In this document: positions 10,881-23,472 of the stretch, piece after piece | Numbering within the stretch: position 1 is the first letter of the stretch | How the letters are laid out: every line of letters starts with the position of its first letter | Source: Cryptomeria japonica | Taxonomy: Eukaryota; Streptophyta; Pinopsida; Cupressales; Cupressaceae | Direction of reading: 5' to 3' | Assembly (NCBI RefSeq): GCF_030272615.1 | Contig: NC_081409.1 | Span: 877,803,594 to 877,867,593, forward strand | DNA length: 64,000 bases | Position numbers and translations under genes: made by a program | Notes under the pieces: generated by a model | The model's database searches: none | Told to the model about the DNA's origin: nothing | Seen by the model: the letters and a program-made list of their open reading frames with translations, nothing else

Positions 10881-12397
10881 GAAAAAATATTTGCCCAACA
10901 CAATAAAGAACATGGGTCACATCAGGGTGATAAGGTCTAAGAACATAAACATGAAAAACATTGTGGATGCGGGATAGACTTGGCAGCAAGGCAAGATGGT
11001 AGGAAACAAGTCCTATCCTCTCAAGGATCTCAAAAGGGCCAGCAAAATGAGGTGCCAACTTAGAACCCTTTCCATAACAAATCAGACTTCTTCAGGGGAT
11101 GCACCCTCAAGAACACATGGTCACCAACTGAAAACTAATGATCCACTCTATGAGCATCAACATACTTCTTCTTCCTATCTTGAGAAGCTACCAAATGCCC
11201 ATGAATCTGCTCAACCTATTGCTCCATCTCTTGAAGCATATCTAGTCCTAAATGCACCCTATCCTCTAACCGATCCCAACTCAAAGGAGTACAGCAAGGA
11301 TGACCATACAATGCCTCGAAGGGAGACATGCCTATGGAGCTATGATATCCATTGTTATAATAAAAATCCACAAGGAACATATATTTATCCTAGCATGACT
11401 GTTGGTCCATAACATACATGTGAAATATGTCCTCCAAAACCTAATTCACATACTCAGTCTGACTGTCCGTCTCTAGGTGATAAGTTGAACTAGGTCCCCA
11501 AAGCATGCTAAAATGAGGTCCATAATGCTAAAGTAAAGACATGATCTTTATCAGAAATGATCCGCCTAGGAATCCCATGCAACCTCACAAAATCTTCCAA
11601 GAAAAATCATGGCACAACTATTGTTGTATAAGAAGATTGAATAGGAACAAAATGAGCAACTTTGGTCAATCTATCAACAATGACCATGATGACATCATGA
11701 CAACTCGAAGAAAAAGACAACCCCGCTATAAAATCCATGGAAATGATATCTCATTTCCAATCCGGTACCAAATTAGGTTGTAAAAGCCCTGCAAGGTGCT
11801 GATGCTCCGCCTTCACCCGCTGACATTCCAAACACTTCGACACAAAATCAACAATTTCATGTTTCATACTAGCCCAATGATATATCTGTCTAAGATCTGG
11901 GTGCATCTTCTTGACACCAGGGTGTGCCGAATAAGGTGCATGATGGGCTTCAGTCATGATCAAAATATGAAGACCCTCCAAAGGAGGTACATAGATCCAT
12001 CCAAGATGTCAAAGAAGATCATCTAACTCAAGATTATATCTAAAATATCTACCCTCTAATGGTCTTCTGGACTCCATCGCAGCTCTAACATCTTGATACC
12101 AGGTGTCCTAAGGAAGAATCCCAAGAATTCTCTCTCTCAAGTCCACTCCAAGGGACAATGCTACAACTTAATGCCTCCTATGACTCAAAGAATCTGTCAC
12201 TACATTCCCTTTCCCCTAAATATATCGAACCTCAAAATTATACTCATAGAGGAATTCCATCCATCTTCGTTGTTGAGAATTCAAGTTCGGTTGTGTGAAA
12301 ATATACTACAAACTATGGTGATCACTATGCAGCTCAAACCAATGCTCCAACAGAAAATGGTTCCATCTAACCAATGCATGCACTACAACTGTCAACT
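10881..12397 (-). pseudogene. Gypsy-2 RNase H end and integrase
   Basis: Read antisense from 12397: the RNase H C-terminal half (LTVVVHALVRWNHFL, then FELHSDH), the end of RNase H (KGNVVTDSLS), the integrase zinc-binding region at 11981-11751 (EAHHAPYSAHPGVKKMHPDL, then CLECQRVKAEHQHLAG, an HHCC arrangement), a badly decayed catalytic core, and the integrase C-terminal domain at 11058-10881 (LAPHFAGPFEILERIG, then HNVFHVYVLRPYHPD). The GPFEILERIG/HNVFHVS-type motif and the chromodomain tail at 1257-1090 make this a chromovirus, Tekay/Del-like. The 5' continuation is at 46016. Many stops and frameshifts; non-functional. Confidence 0.85.
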
Positions 12398-12451
12398 TGA
12401 AGAACTCACCGGTGAAGAGGGACTTCAAGGAGATCAATCTAAACTAGTTAA
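12398..12451 (-). mobile_element. Chromovirus-1 3' LTR, piece 1
   Basis: The first 54 bp, TGAAGAACTCACC..., match the left edge of the other LTR at 45225. The LTR is split at 12451 by the 4.4-kb solo LTR and resumes at 16838. Confidence 0.85.
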
Positions 12452-13259
12452 TGTAGTACCCCTGCCCTAATCAGATTTTAATCTTGGTTAGTTATCATGT
12501 AATCATGTTATAGTCAGATGTTTAAATTATTGTGCATACCTGTTAATGTGGTTGTCACATCAATTTGTATGTAAGTTTATTATTCTCCTGAATTGTGCTA
12601 TTAATCTTAGGCTAACACTCTTATTAAATATATATACATATATACATGTGTGCTTCATGGTTGCAGGAGATTGCAGGTACTGTACCACATGGGTGTGAGG
12701 TTTGACTCCATCTGAGTTCACAGGTTTGAGTGCTCCTCATTAACCCTTAGAAATTGGATTAGGTGGTCAGGAGACCCTCATTTGACCCTAGTCATGCTCA
12801 AGTGAGCATCGTCAGTCATCTATTAGTATTCCTTTGGTTGGGTATGCAGGTCGTCTATTTGGTTGGCTTTCTTGGATTGCATGTTTTGTGTGTGTGGTTA
12901 AATTGAGTAATTAATCCTTTTTTTTTAATTTGATTAAGTTGTGTTTATGCATTAAAAATTAAGGGACTAAATTAAATAGGTTCCCTTTATGCGATTAATC
13001 GTTATTTAGAATTGCTCAATTCAAATTGGTAGCTAGTTTAAATTAAATAGTAAGTTTTAATGGATTAATGTACTTAGTTATGTTTTTGGAAAGGAAAGAT
13101 TTAAATTAATTTGAAATAGAATAAATTTAATCTCTTGCCTTTTAAAAATAGAAAGGTTGATTTTAATTATTTAAGAAAATCAATTTACTTAGAAAAGTGA
13201 GTTTAAAATATGTTGGATATAGTTTTAAAAAAAAATGAATTTAAGATTTTATTTTAATT

Positions 13260-13344
<85 letters not shown>

Positions 13345-16300
13345 CCCTCATATTATTTTAAAATAAAAATGTTAAGTTGTGTTAATTGGGAAAAATTAGA
13401 AATTACATGAGGGAGAGAAAAGCATTTTTGATTTTTCTAATTTGGAAAAGATTTTCTTTTATTATTAAATATCATCATTATTGGAAAATATTTGGTTGGA
13501 AAACCTAAAAAGATTAGGTTGCATATTTTTCTATTGGGAATGCTTGTGAGTTCATGGGAAGGAGGCGGCAGACTGTGGGAAGAAAAAAAAAAAAATTATT
13601 TCTTGGATGTATGTTGGGGAAATAAGAACTAGAGGTGGGCTGGAAGGAAGGATTGGCATGGGAGTCTGGTTGCAGGGCTGAGCTCTTCCACAAGATCTTC
13701 CAGGAAAGCTTCACAGGTTGGATAGCTTTTGCCTAGTTTCATTTAAAAAAAATAAAATTAGATCAAATATTTCTTCCTCCCTCTGTATTTTCTTGTGTGT
13801 TTTTATATAAAAAAAAAGAAATATGATATGGCTGTGTCTCTAGTTTCTGGTTGGGTTTTGTTTTCAAGTTTGATTTTGTTTATGAGAAAATGATTAGTTT
13901 TCAAGTTTAAATCACAGGGGTTATGTTGGCAAAATTTTGCCAGAATCACCCCCTGTGCTTCTAGCCTATGTGTTTCTTCTGGTAGTCACATCTTGGAGGA
14001 ATGCGGAATAGGGTTATATTTTTCCTCTTCCCATTCCTTTGTAGCTAGAATTAATTTGATAGTTTCAGCCAATTTGGCCCTATGAATTTTATTTTAAAAA
14101 TTCTCACTGGTATTTTGCCCTCTGTGTTGTCACAAAATTCTGGATTGGTTGAATTCCTATTTACTAGTATTTAATTAGTTTCCTTTTTTTTAAATTTGGG
14201 GAAAAATGAAATGGACAGGAAAACTTTTCATGATTTTGTTATTTGATTTCCAATTTTTGGTTGAATATAGTTTTGATTCATGTTTTATTTCCATTAAATT
14301 TAAGCTAGAAGGAATTATTTTGGTTGAAAAATTCTTCCCTGGCATGTTATGCTGCCAAATTTTGTTCCAAAATGAAACCCCTGTAGAAGTTTTTATTATG
14401 TTGTTTCAGAATGTCAATGATATCTCAAAATTTACAAACTGAGTTTCTATGAAATTTTTTGGGTTTCTTGGTGACTTTGCATTCTAACTTCTGTATAAAT
14501 TTCGTAAAAATAAAGTTCTGGGTTTTTTAGAAATGATAGGAACCGTGTGGCTGTTAAACCAATTTTTATTTTATTTTTTTTAAATATTTAATTATTATTA
14601 AATTTTAATTAATATATTTTAGTAATTATATATTAATGATTAATTATTAATTAATGTATATTACTAAATATATACTAATTGCGATAATTTATATATTAAT
14701 ATATATTATTAATTATATATTAATTGTTGATTCTTAATTAGCGTATATTTTCAAATATATAATAATTATTGTTCAGTCATTAATTTATTAATTTAGGTAT
14801 ATATAGAGATATATATACTAATTAATATCTTTAGATTGTGTATTTGTTTTAATATATGCAAGGAAAATTATATTTCATTGGGAAATATTTATTTATTTCT
14901 TTTGTTTCTTTATATGTATATTTCCATTTTTGAAAAGTATATGCTGGTTTTGGAGATATGAGAGTGGTTTATTTATTTTGAAAAATAATAAGAATGATGA
15001 TTTATTTTGAACAATAAATATCATATGTTAGTTGATTAATCTAAATAATTGTTTTATATCATTGGGTGTTCTGCATATAGAATATTTATGATTATGGGTT
15101 TTTGGATAAGAACTCAAGACAAAGTGATTATATTAGCTTCGGATGCAAAATGAACTTAGATAGTTAGAGAACTATGACCAACCTATACCTAGATGAGGCA
15201 GATTACTGTAGTCAACTTAGATTCATTAGAAAACTAGATCGATTTTAATGTTTAACCAATGTGGAATAGATTGTCCTTCCTAGTCTCTGCCTATGCATGT
15301 AATCTTCTGTATTCACATTTGCTTATGAAATGGCAAGTCCTCATTTGTAATTGTTGGTTATTGTCATTTGTCTATTTGGGTATTGGTTTATGTATTTGAA
15401 TTTCAATCTTGACTATTTTCATGTGATAGTTTGTATTTGATCATATCCTTTGTGCGAGTGTTAAATATTTGTTTGTGATAGACCATAGCTAGTCAGGTCT
15501 CTAGTTAGAGTATCGTCAGTTAGCGCACCTCGTATGAAGTTTAGTTTGACCAAGTGGGTGATCCTACCATATTGAACTCCGTTTGCTTGACCTTGTGTAT
15601 TCCTGGGTTTTAGGAGTTCGTTTGAATATGTTCGCCAGTATGTTGTTGTGTTGCCTTTGATTGGAGCTCAGTTGTGGAGTCGTCCTGATGTTTATTGCCC
15701 TCATGAGAACCTGATATTCATGTGAGACCATGGGATGCTTATGATGGGTGGTGAAGATTTAATTTCACGGATGCTCCAGTTGATCTATTATAATTGTTTT
15801 TTTTATGTTCTATTGGATCCTTTCCTATTCAGGGATCATTCATGTATTTATTTGACCAATGTGGTCATATGTTTTATTAGTTATGTTCGCCTTGATGGAA
15901 AGTTTGTAATTGATGTAAACCTTATGTATTCTTCACTATTGATTAAGTATCAGAGGGGTCTTGCAGTTGAGCAGACCCGAAGATGTAGCCCACCAGGGGT
16001 GAACTCAAAGATCATTTCGATGTTATGTGGTGTTTTTCCATTCTTATTTTACCTTTTAAATTGGTCAGGTATGGATGCTTTATGTTAAAATGTATAATTG
16101 GGGTTAGATGAAATTAACCATAAATGCATGTATGTAGTCATTTATTAAATGCAGTAATAGGGATCATAAAAGGATGTAGATTTGATTAATGGAATATATT
16201 CAGTTATCGATAGCGCAATTAAGCATGCATGGAAAGTATTCATTAGTTTATGATGAAGTTAAAGTACGTTATGAAACTAGATGCATGACATGTGTTTAAT

Positions 16301-16837
16301 GCAAAATTGAACGTAATGAATGGTTAAAATTTATTGGATGAACCTAATCATGTTATCCATAGTTTTAACTCTAAGGGATAAACTTCATCATGTCATCTAA
16401 AATTTAACATTAATGGATAAACTCATTAAGCTATCTATCTTTTAACTCTAATGAATGAACGTCCACATTTTATCTATGTTTTAACTTTAATGGGTAAATT
16501 TCCTCATGTTAACCTCATCTTCAACCATATTGGATGAACGCGTCCTATTATCTATAATTTAAATTTAGTAAACAAATTATATCCTTGTTTAAAGTAATAA
16601 CATGAAATTAAGTAAACCTCCTTAATTGGATCAAATGTCGAGAGTTGAGTTAGATGTTAAATTAAGTAATCATGTTGGGAAACTCCTTAGGTATTGTTTA
16701 GTCTTCCGCTATATTAACTGAGCTTTTGATAACTCATTGTATCATTATGTTGTGTCTTATTTAAAGAAAAAAATTATTTTCACTCCATTTGTGTGTTTTA
16801 TCTTTATCCCTTTGGGGTTTCTTGGCGGGGCATTACA
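12452..16837 (+). mobile_element. Solo LTR A, 4.4 kb, gypsy-2 superfamily, sense
   Basis: Starts TGTAGTACCCC and ends GGGGCATTACA, the same termini as the gypsy-2 LTR in sense orientation. A segment near 12660-12700 (ATTGCAGGTACTGTACCA) matches the equivalent ATTGCAGGTAC region of the other copies. The interior differs, so this is a separate subfamily. Flanks are GTTAA (12447-12451) and ATTAG (16838-16842). The corresponding uninterrupted LTR at 45225-46015 reads GTCAACAAG here, so both flanks fit a GTTAG duplication with one G-to-A change each. No coding domain; the open frames at 14206 and 15735 have no recognisable content. Confidence 0.78.
13263..13343. repeat. (AT)n microsatellite, about 80 bp
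   Basis: An uninterrupted AT dinucleotide run inside solo LTR A. Solo LTR B (about 21139-21202) and the gypsy-2 5' LTR (about 50868-50892) also carry AT runs, so AT-run seeding may be ancestral to this LTR family. Confidence 0.97.
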
Positions 16838-17562
16838 ATTAGCAAGAGTTAACACAATGGAAGCACATAGATATGATGGAGGCAATGCAGAACATATACT
16901 TTTATTGCATGAAAGAAAATTACATCCAACCGATAACAACCAGGTTACAACATACCAACACACAAACCTGGTAGAATAGGTCACACCGAGACCTTGAATT
17001 GAAAATGTTATCTTCTAGGCACATTCTATATATCTGATTCTTCTTGATCTTCTGATTGATTACATTCTAAGGCATGATTACAAATATATATATTGATCAA
17101 ATGATCTAGTCAGCCAAAAGGGATCAAAACCCGAAGGAAAAGACTTAACGTACAAAATGAATAACATCGGCCTTCGCCAAGAGATTCCTCCAGAAAATCA
17201 AAAGGATGAAACATAGAAGGTCAGCCACATGCCAAGCAATATCGAGATCAATGCCCAAGGCTCTGCAAGCTTCAAAATGAGTTTCGATAGATCGCTAAAA
17301 TAAGTCTCAGGTAACCAGTAACAAAGGAAACCGGTAGCAAGAAACTATCAAGGGAACTGGTAGCAATATCTTACCGAAAAGTGATCCAAATGAGATGCAT
17401 TCAGAAAGAAAGCAGGAAGATCAGGTCTCCAAAAAAAATCCAACTCCACGAGAACTAGCACATAGAAAATAAAATTTAAACTACAAATAGAAAACAAAAA
17501 GAGAGAAGAAAATGTTTTTGGTTGATGCAAGATTGCTATGAACCGGGGATGCTCTTGCATCA
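16838..17562 (-). mobile_element. Chromovirus-1 3' LTR, piece 2
   Basis: Parallels 45280-46015 along its length: the GCACATAGATATGATGGAGG segment, ACAAACCTGGTAGAATAGG, the ATCTAGTC...GGCCAAAAGGG segment, and the terminus GCTCTTGCATCA. Read antisense the LTR starts TGATGCAAGAGC. Together with piece 1 it is about 775 bp, against 791 bp for the 5' LTR. Confidence 0.85.
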
Positions 17563-17574
17563 AACATCTGGGGG

Positions 17575-19505
17575 TTAATGAAAAGTGAGCCTCTCACTTT
17601 GCTAGGGTCAAAGAGAAACCAAGGCGGTCTACCTCTACTTGAGAAATCTAAGATGAATCTTCCACTGGTTTGTTCTTCCACTTCACAAGATATTTTGTGT
17701 ATTGATTGCTTCGGATACTACGCCCAATCCTATTGTCCAAAATCTCTTCAATCTAATCTGGTTCCTTCCAGGGCAATTGTTTCTCCAAATCTGCAATACT
17801 ACCCTCACTGAATTTTGGTTCACAGTACTCATGAAAATTGACAATGTTGAATATAGGTGAAATATTTAGACTATCTGGTAGCTCCACCTCATATGTGTTT
17901 CTAGAACTAAACTTTCTCAAGAACTTATAGAGTCCAATTTTCTTCATTTGCAACTTATTATAAGTTCCAACTAGGAATCTCTCTTTTCTCAAATATACCA
18001 TCACTTTATCACCAACTTTAAATTCCTTATGTCTCCTCTTCTCATCTGCCTTCTCCTTGTATTTTATGTTCATGTCTTCCAAGTGTTGTTTAGCTTGAGT
18101 ATGCAATCCTGCCATGTGATCTATGAATTCTTTTGCTTCTGAACTCTTCCGGTCTTCACTGTTAATGTCTCTCAATTCTATTATTCCTTTGGGATGTATT
18201 CTGGTAACAATCTCAAAAGGTGTCTTTCCAGTACTTCTATTCATTAAATTGTTATAGGCAAATTCTTCTTGTGTAAGGATCAAATCCCAACTTATGGGTT
18301 TATCTCCCACTAAACATGTCAACAAGTTTCCCAAACTCTAGTTAGCTACTTCTGTCTGTCCATCAGTTTGTGGATGAAAAGTAGAACCGAACTTCAAATC
18401 TGTCTTCATCTTCTTCCAAAGTGTTTGCCAAAAATAGCCAACAAACTTAGTATCTTTGTCTAAAACTATGCTCTTAGGTAATCTTCACAATCTTACCACT
18501 TCCTTGAAAAATAGGTCTGCTACATGAAATGCGTCTGATGTCTTCTTATAAGGTATGAAATGAGCCATCTTTGAAAATCTATCCACTACCACGAATATAG
18601 AATCATTCCCTCTCATTGTCTTAGGTAAGCCAAGTATAAAATACATACTTATATCCTCCCAAGGTCTTACCGGTACTATCGAATGTTTGTACAATCCCAC
18701 ATTCTGACTACTAACTTTTGCAACTTGACAAACTCTACAACTTTGCACATATCTCTTAACATCCTTATGAATTTGGGGCCAAAAGTACTGCTCACCAATG
18801 CAATTATTTTATCAATGCCAAAGTATCCAACTAAACCTCCACTATGCTTCTCTTTTATCAGGTTCTCTCTCATGGAACTTTTTGGTATGCACAACTAAAC
18901 TCCCTTAAATAACATCCCATCTTGAAAGAAGTAATCCAACCATTTTCTTCTATCAACCATGACTGGTTCTCTACATGCTTTCCAGGGTTCTACAAAATCT
19001 GAGTCTTCATCATACAAGGTTTTCAAATCTTCAAAACCTAATATTGTTATTCTCATCTCTGTCACCAAATTCCTTCTCCTACTTAATGCATCAACTTTGT
19101 TAGATTTACCACTTCTATGTTTCAACACAAAGGTGTAACTCTTCAAGAACTCTACCCATCTCATATGTCTTTGATTCAACTTAATCTGATTGTTCAGATA
19201 TTGCAAAGCTTGATGATCTATATACAACACAAACTCCTTAGGCAACAAGTAATGTCTCCATTCTTCAAGGATTGAATTATGACATTAAATTCTTGATCAT
19301 ATACTAAATACCTCTTTTGGGCTTCATTCAATTTCTAATTACTGAAATATGTTATCACTCTCCCTTCTTGACTTAAAACTGCTCCTATTTTTGTTCCACT
19401 TGCATCACAATCCACTTGAAATACCTTATTAAAATTTGGTAAAGACAACACAGGCTGCTTAGTCACTTTTTGTTTTAACAACTCAAAACTTTTGTTTTCT
19501 CCAGT
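17575..19505 (-). pseudogene. Chromovirus-1 RNase H end, integrase and chromodomain
   Basis: Antisense order: RNase H C-terminal half (about 19505-19080: VFQVDCDASGTKIGAVLSQ, then YIDHQALQYLNNQ, then SGKSNKVDALSRR); integrase zinc-binding Cys pair (SCRVCQVAK, 18748); catalytic core, where the first Asp is replaced (DISMYFILGLP, Tyr for Asp) while LDKDTKF and the Glu in QTDGQTEVAN are present; C-terminal domain (FKVGDKVMVYLRKERF); and a chromodomain (about 17765-17640: IEEILDNRIGRS, then YLVKWKNKPVEDSS). The chromodomain places it among chromoviruses, Reina-like by motif style. The upstream RT is at 23473. Stops and the Asp loss make it non-functional. Confidence 0.88.
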
Positions 19506-21133
19506 TGTAATGCCCCACCAGGAACCCTAAAGGAAAACAACACAACTAGGCAACTAAAGGGTGAAATATATATTTTATTTTAAAGATCAAGTGCATTAAT
19601 TATAACAATAGCACGTTTAAAAACATAATAGAAGTCTAACACATGATTTCCTAAGGGTTACCAGTGAAGATTAATTCATAGATTATATTAACACCATGGT
19701 TAATCCAATTGTCCATTTAATTAGGTAAATTAAATGCTTAAAATTAAACCTACACATACATCTAAATTCCATAATGAAAGAATCAAAGTATTCCAATGCA
19801 TTTATTTATCCATAAACCATTTATACAAAACATCAAAGCAACTGAATTAACATACATTCCACTGACATAATATTACAATATCCATAAATACATGGATTCC
19901 AAAAATACCACAGAATCCAAAAGTTACAATATCAAGGTTACATAAAAGTTTGATACAATGACCACAAGGTCTCAACTGAACAATGATCACGAACAAGAGC
20001 CGGTACATGAACTACGAACCAAGAAACACCAGCGAAGCCTTTCCTTGCCTGAAGATACAATCTAGAACATCCAATGGGAAGTGGCACTACCACCCGACCA
20101 TATGATCCCAAAATGGAACCACCCCACCGTGCTAGGAGATAGTAGAAAACTCTGAAGGAAGCAAAATAAGACAAGTACGAAAGAACTACATGACTCCGCA
20201 AACTTTCATGTGACTCAACTCACAAACACTAGGGACTCTAAGGAGAGAGTGTCATCACATGGCTTATGGTGGTTACTCTGGTAGGCCTCCATAGGTCCCG
20301 GTCCCCCATCCTAGGTTATTCTGGTAATCTCTCTCGAACCTCTAGCTCCATCTAAGTCTCATGCAAACCCTACCAATCCTTTCATGAAGACAAGGTGGTA
20401 AGTTTTCCATTCCAGGATTTCTCACCACATCCTAAGCCTATACAAGCACTCAACCATGTGCGAGGCACATTATCTTAATTAATATTATAAACTACCCACC
20501 CCCTAATCAATTATTAGGTTATCAATTATTAGGTTATCACTTTTTAACTAACTTTCGAGGGGTTATCCTCCCATCCACTTCGGGCGTGGCCCCTGCTTGA
20601 AAGCCACTCTCTCTCATAGGACACTAATAGGAAAGGTCTCTCTCTACGAGAACTCTATGATGAAATAGATAGCCATAGCTAATCCTAACAAACCACAGGT
20701 GAAGGATACACAATCACTAACCCGGGATTGACCATTTGGAATAAAACACACAATGGCTCATATCAATAAGGTTACACAACAAAACCTGACCAAGGGGGCA
20801 TAACAACATATGACATAATGACAACTAAACCAGAATTACAATGAAATTAAGCTTGACTGCAAATACCATATACACAAAATCCTAATGCAGGCAATCTTTT
20901 CTTTAAACAGCCAAAAGCATAAATAACTTGCAATTAAAGATTTTTCCAAAAAATAAGAAAATACAACTATATTAATACAAGGAAATCAATGTTGTCATTT
21001 GTCCAATAAGGCTGAATAAAATCACATAAAAATCAACCCCCTAGCTATATGTTCATGATTAATTAACAAATAATTCCGATTAGACTATATCAATAATCTA
21101 AATTAAATTCCAAATTCCAAATTATATATATTA

Positions 21134-21138
<5 letters not shown>

Positions 21139-21202
<64 letters not shown>
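21139..21202. repeat. (AT)n microsatellite
   Basis: AT dinucleotide run inside solo LTR B; a shorter TA run follows at about 21359-21378. Confidence 0.95.
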
Positions 21203-21210
<8 letters not shown>

Positions 21211-21451
21211 ATTCTTTGAATATAATATTATATAACTATATCATATTAAAAATATATATTAAAATGAAGATTTTAATTTTGCAATAACTTTTAATTTCCA
21301 ATAATTATGCAAAACTTTATTTCCAAAATAACATATTTTAAAAACAACGAAATTACTATATATATATATATATATATAATATTTTTTTAAAAACATATTA
21401 AAAATTAAAATAATCAAAGAAACACAGTTTACATTACACATGTCTACCCCT

Positions 21452-21606
21452 GCTACCCTATGGTAGCTCTGCTACCATATGGCAGCAGTCGCTACTACCA
21501 TACAGTAGTAGCCGCTACCCTTAGGTAGCATTGTTGTCGTAGGTGGCAGTCACTACCTTTGGGTAGTGCTACTGCCTTACGGCAGTAGTTGCTACCTTCG
21601 GGTAGC
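21452..21606. repeat. Array of GCTACC/GGTAGC palindromes
   Basis: Seven inverted-repeat units occur in about 155 bp: 21452-21467, 21470-21487, 21491-21512, 21514-21529, 21551-21568, 21570-21587 and 21591-21606. Typical unit: GCTACCCTATGGTAGC. Arms vary together (CACTACC with GGTAGTG; TACTGCC with GGCAGTA), so pairing is kept while sequence changes. A decayed unit lies at about 21530-21550. The gypsy-2 5' LTR has only two or three such units at about 51189-51245. Confidence 0.9.
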
Positions 21607-23472
21607 CTCTGCTATTGTGGGTAGTAGGCATTTGCCTCCCCTTTTTTTTAATAATTTTTTTTTTATTTAATTTTTTTTTATAATTTTTTTTTTATATAAT
21701 TTTTTTTTCAATAGCAATAAACTTAAAATTCCAAATTTCCAATAAAATTTATTTTTCAAGAATTTTAATAATACAATTTTCCCCAAAATAAATAAATAAA
21801 ACAATTTCCCCAAAACTTAAATAATTCAACAAATTTAATTAATAATCAAATTTATTTCTATAGTAAATAAATAATTTCACAGAGATACACAAATATTAAA
21901 AAGGACTGCCATAGCCAAATATCAAAACAAAAATCAAACAAGAGGGAATATTTTCTCTAGTAAATACCATTTCTCCCAAATCTTGCAATTTTCATGCACA
22001 ATAAAAATCTTGGCAAAATTTGCCATATTAACTTTTCCCAATTTTCTCAAAATTTTAATCTACAAACACCCAGGAAATAACTTCTTTCCATAAACTAGAA
22101 ACTAATTTCAGGAATGGACTTTCGCCAAGAACAAGAAATAATCAGACAAGATATTAGATTTGACAAATATTTTAACACACAAATCATTCAAAAAGAGGGA
22201 AGAAATAGAAATATTTTCTTTAAAACAAACAATCAAAAGAAGCCACCCAACCTGGTATAGCTTTCCTGGAAGAAATTTGTAGGAGAGAATCAGTCCTTCA
22301 ACAAGCTTCCAAATAATATTTCCTTCACCAAAATCCCTAACTCTTTCCCGTGACTCCCCAAAAATAAGACATATTCCCCTTTTTAAACTAAAATTCTAGG
22401 TTGCATATATTTTTCCCCAAAAACCCTAATATTTAATTTTAGTAATAAAAGTAATTTTATTTTGTTTTCTAATTTCATAACAAAGGAATAAGTTAACATG
22501 CAATAATTAAAAATAATTTTTCTTTCTTTTCTTTTCTCATGCAAATTAATTAATTTTCTAAATGAAGGAATTAAAGCAATACTTTAATTCTAATTAATTC
22601 TTGTATTCATTTATTCATTTATTCTTTTATTCTTTTATTTATTTAAGATTCTAGGAAACAATAAATGAAATTAATCTAATTTATTTTTCACTAAAATTTA
22701 AATAAAATATATTTCTAATATCATGCAACTTGCAACTTAATTTAATAATTTCTTTTAATTAATTAAATTTATAATCTCAATGCATAAAATACATAATTCC
22801 CAAGAATACCAACTATGAGATAAATTCATAAATTTAATTAATTAATTAAATCCACTAAACACACAACTGAATAAACCCCAAGCAAAGACTTAGAAAAAGT
22901 CAAACGACAATACATGAAGGCCGAACAAACTGATAGGACAACCAACTGACTACACTCACAAGAGTGTAACTGGGTAAAATAGGGTCAACTACTACCTCCT
23001 CCACTTCCATCGGATAATATAAGGCATGCTCAGACTCGTGAAGCCAGGTGGAGACGATACCCTGTACCTACCTGGTACTTGTACCTGCAATATCCTACAT
23101 CACCGAACCACACATGCATATATACAACATAGAAAACACGACATACACACCGATGAAGGAGAATCGCGACGTTCCCTATCTCACCAGAGTGAGTGAAGGA
23201 AAATCATCCCCTTGCATCCAATACACATGCAGACACAACAAATAATTTCACATTGCATAGATAAAGTAAAGTGTTAGTACATAGCAATAATCCACAAAAT
23301 GCCATAAATCACAAGTACTGAAATGCTGCAAATAAATTATGCATCTCATATCCATATAAAGCATGAAATAATGTCATATAAGTCTGAATAACACATCATG
23401 GTAATGCATCCACTGAAAGTAAACAATAGTAAAATATGAATCTAATGAGTTCAAACGAGAAGGGGTACTACA

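Larger units (their letters stand above)
19506..23472 (-). mobile_element. Solo LTR B, 4.0 kb, gypsy-2 superfamily, antisense
   Basis: Runs TGTAATGCCCC...GGGGTACTACA on the + strand. It matches the gypsy-2 5' LTR at 49171 over long stretches: the CACCAGGAACC start, GTAGGCCTCCATAGGTCCC near 20282, AAGACAAGGTGGT near 20388, and the CACCGATGAAGGAGAATCG block near 23148. Perfect TSD CCAGT at 19501-19505 and 23473-23477. It interrupts the RT/RNase H of chromovirus-1, whose reading resumes on both sides. No internal domain, hence a solo LTR. No convincing ORF. Confidence 0.93.

Noticed and set aside
13263-13343. Long AT run as a functional origin or matrix attachment site
   Set aside because: Simple microsatellite inside an LTR; nothing supports a function.
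21452-21606. MicroRNA precursor from the GCTACC array
   Set aside because: Stems are only 6-8 bp each and no long foldback is formed; too short for a miRNA hairpin.
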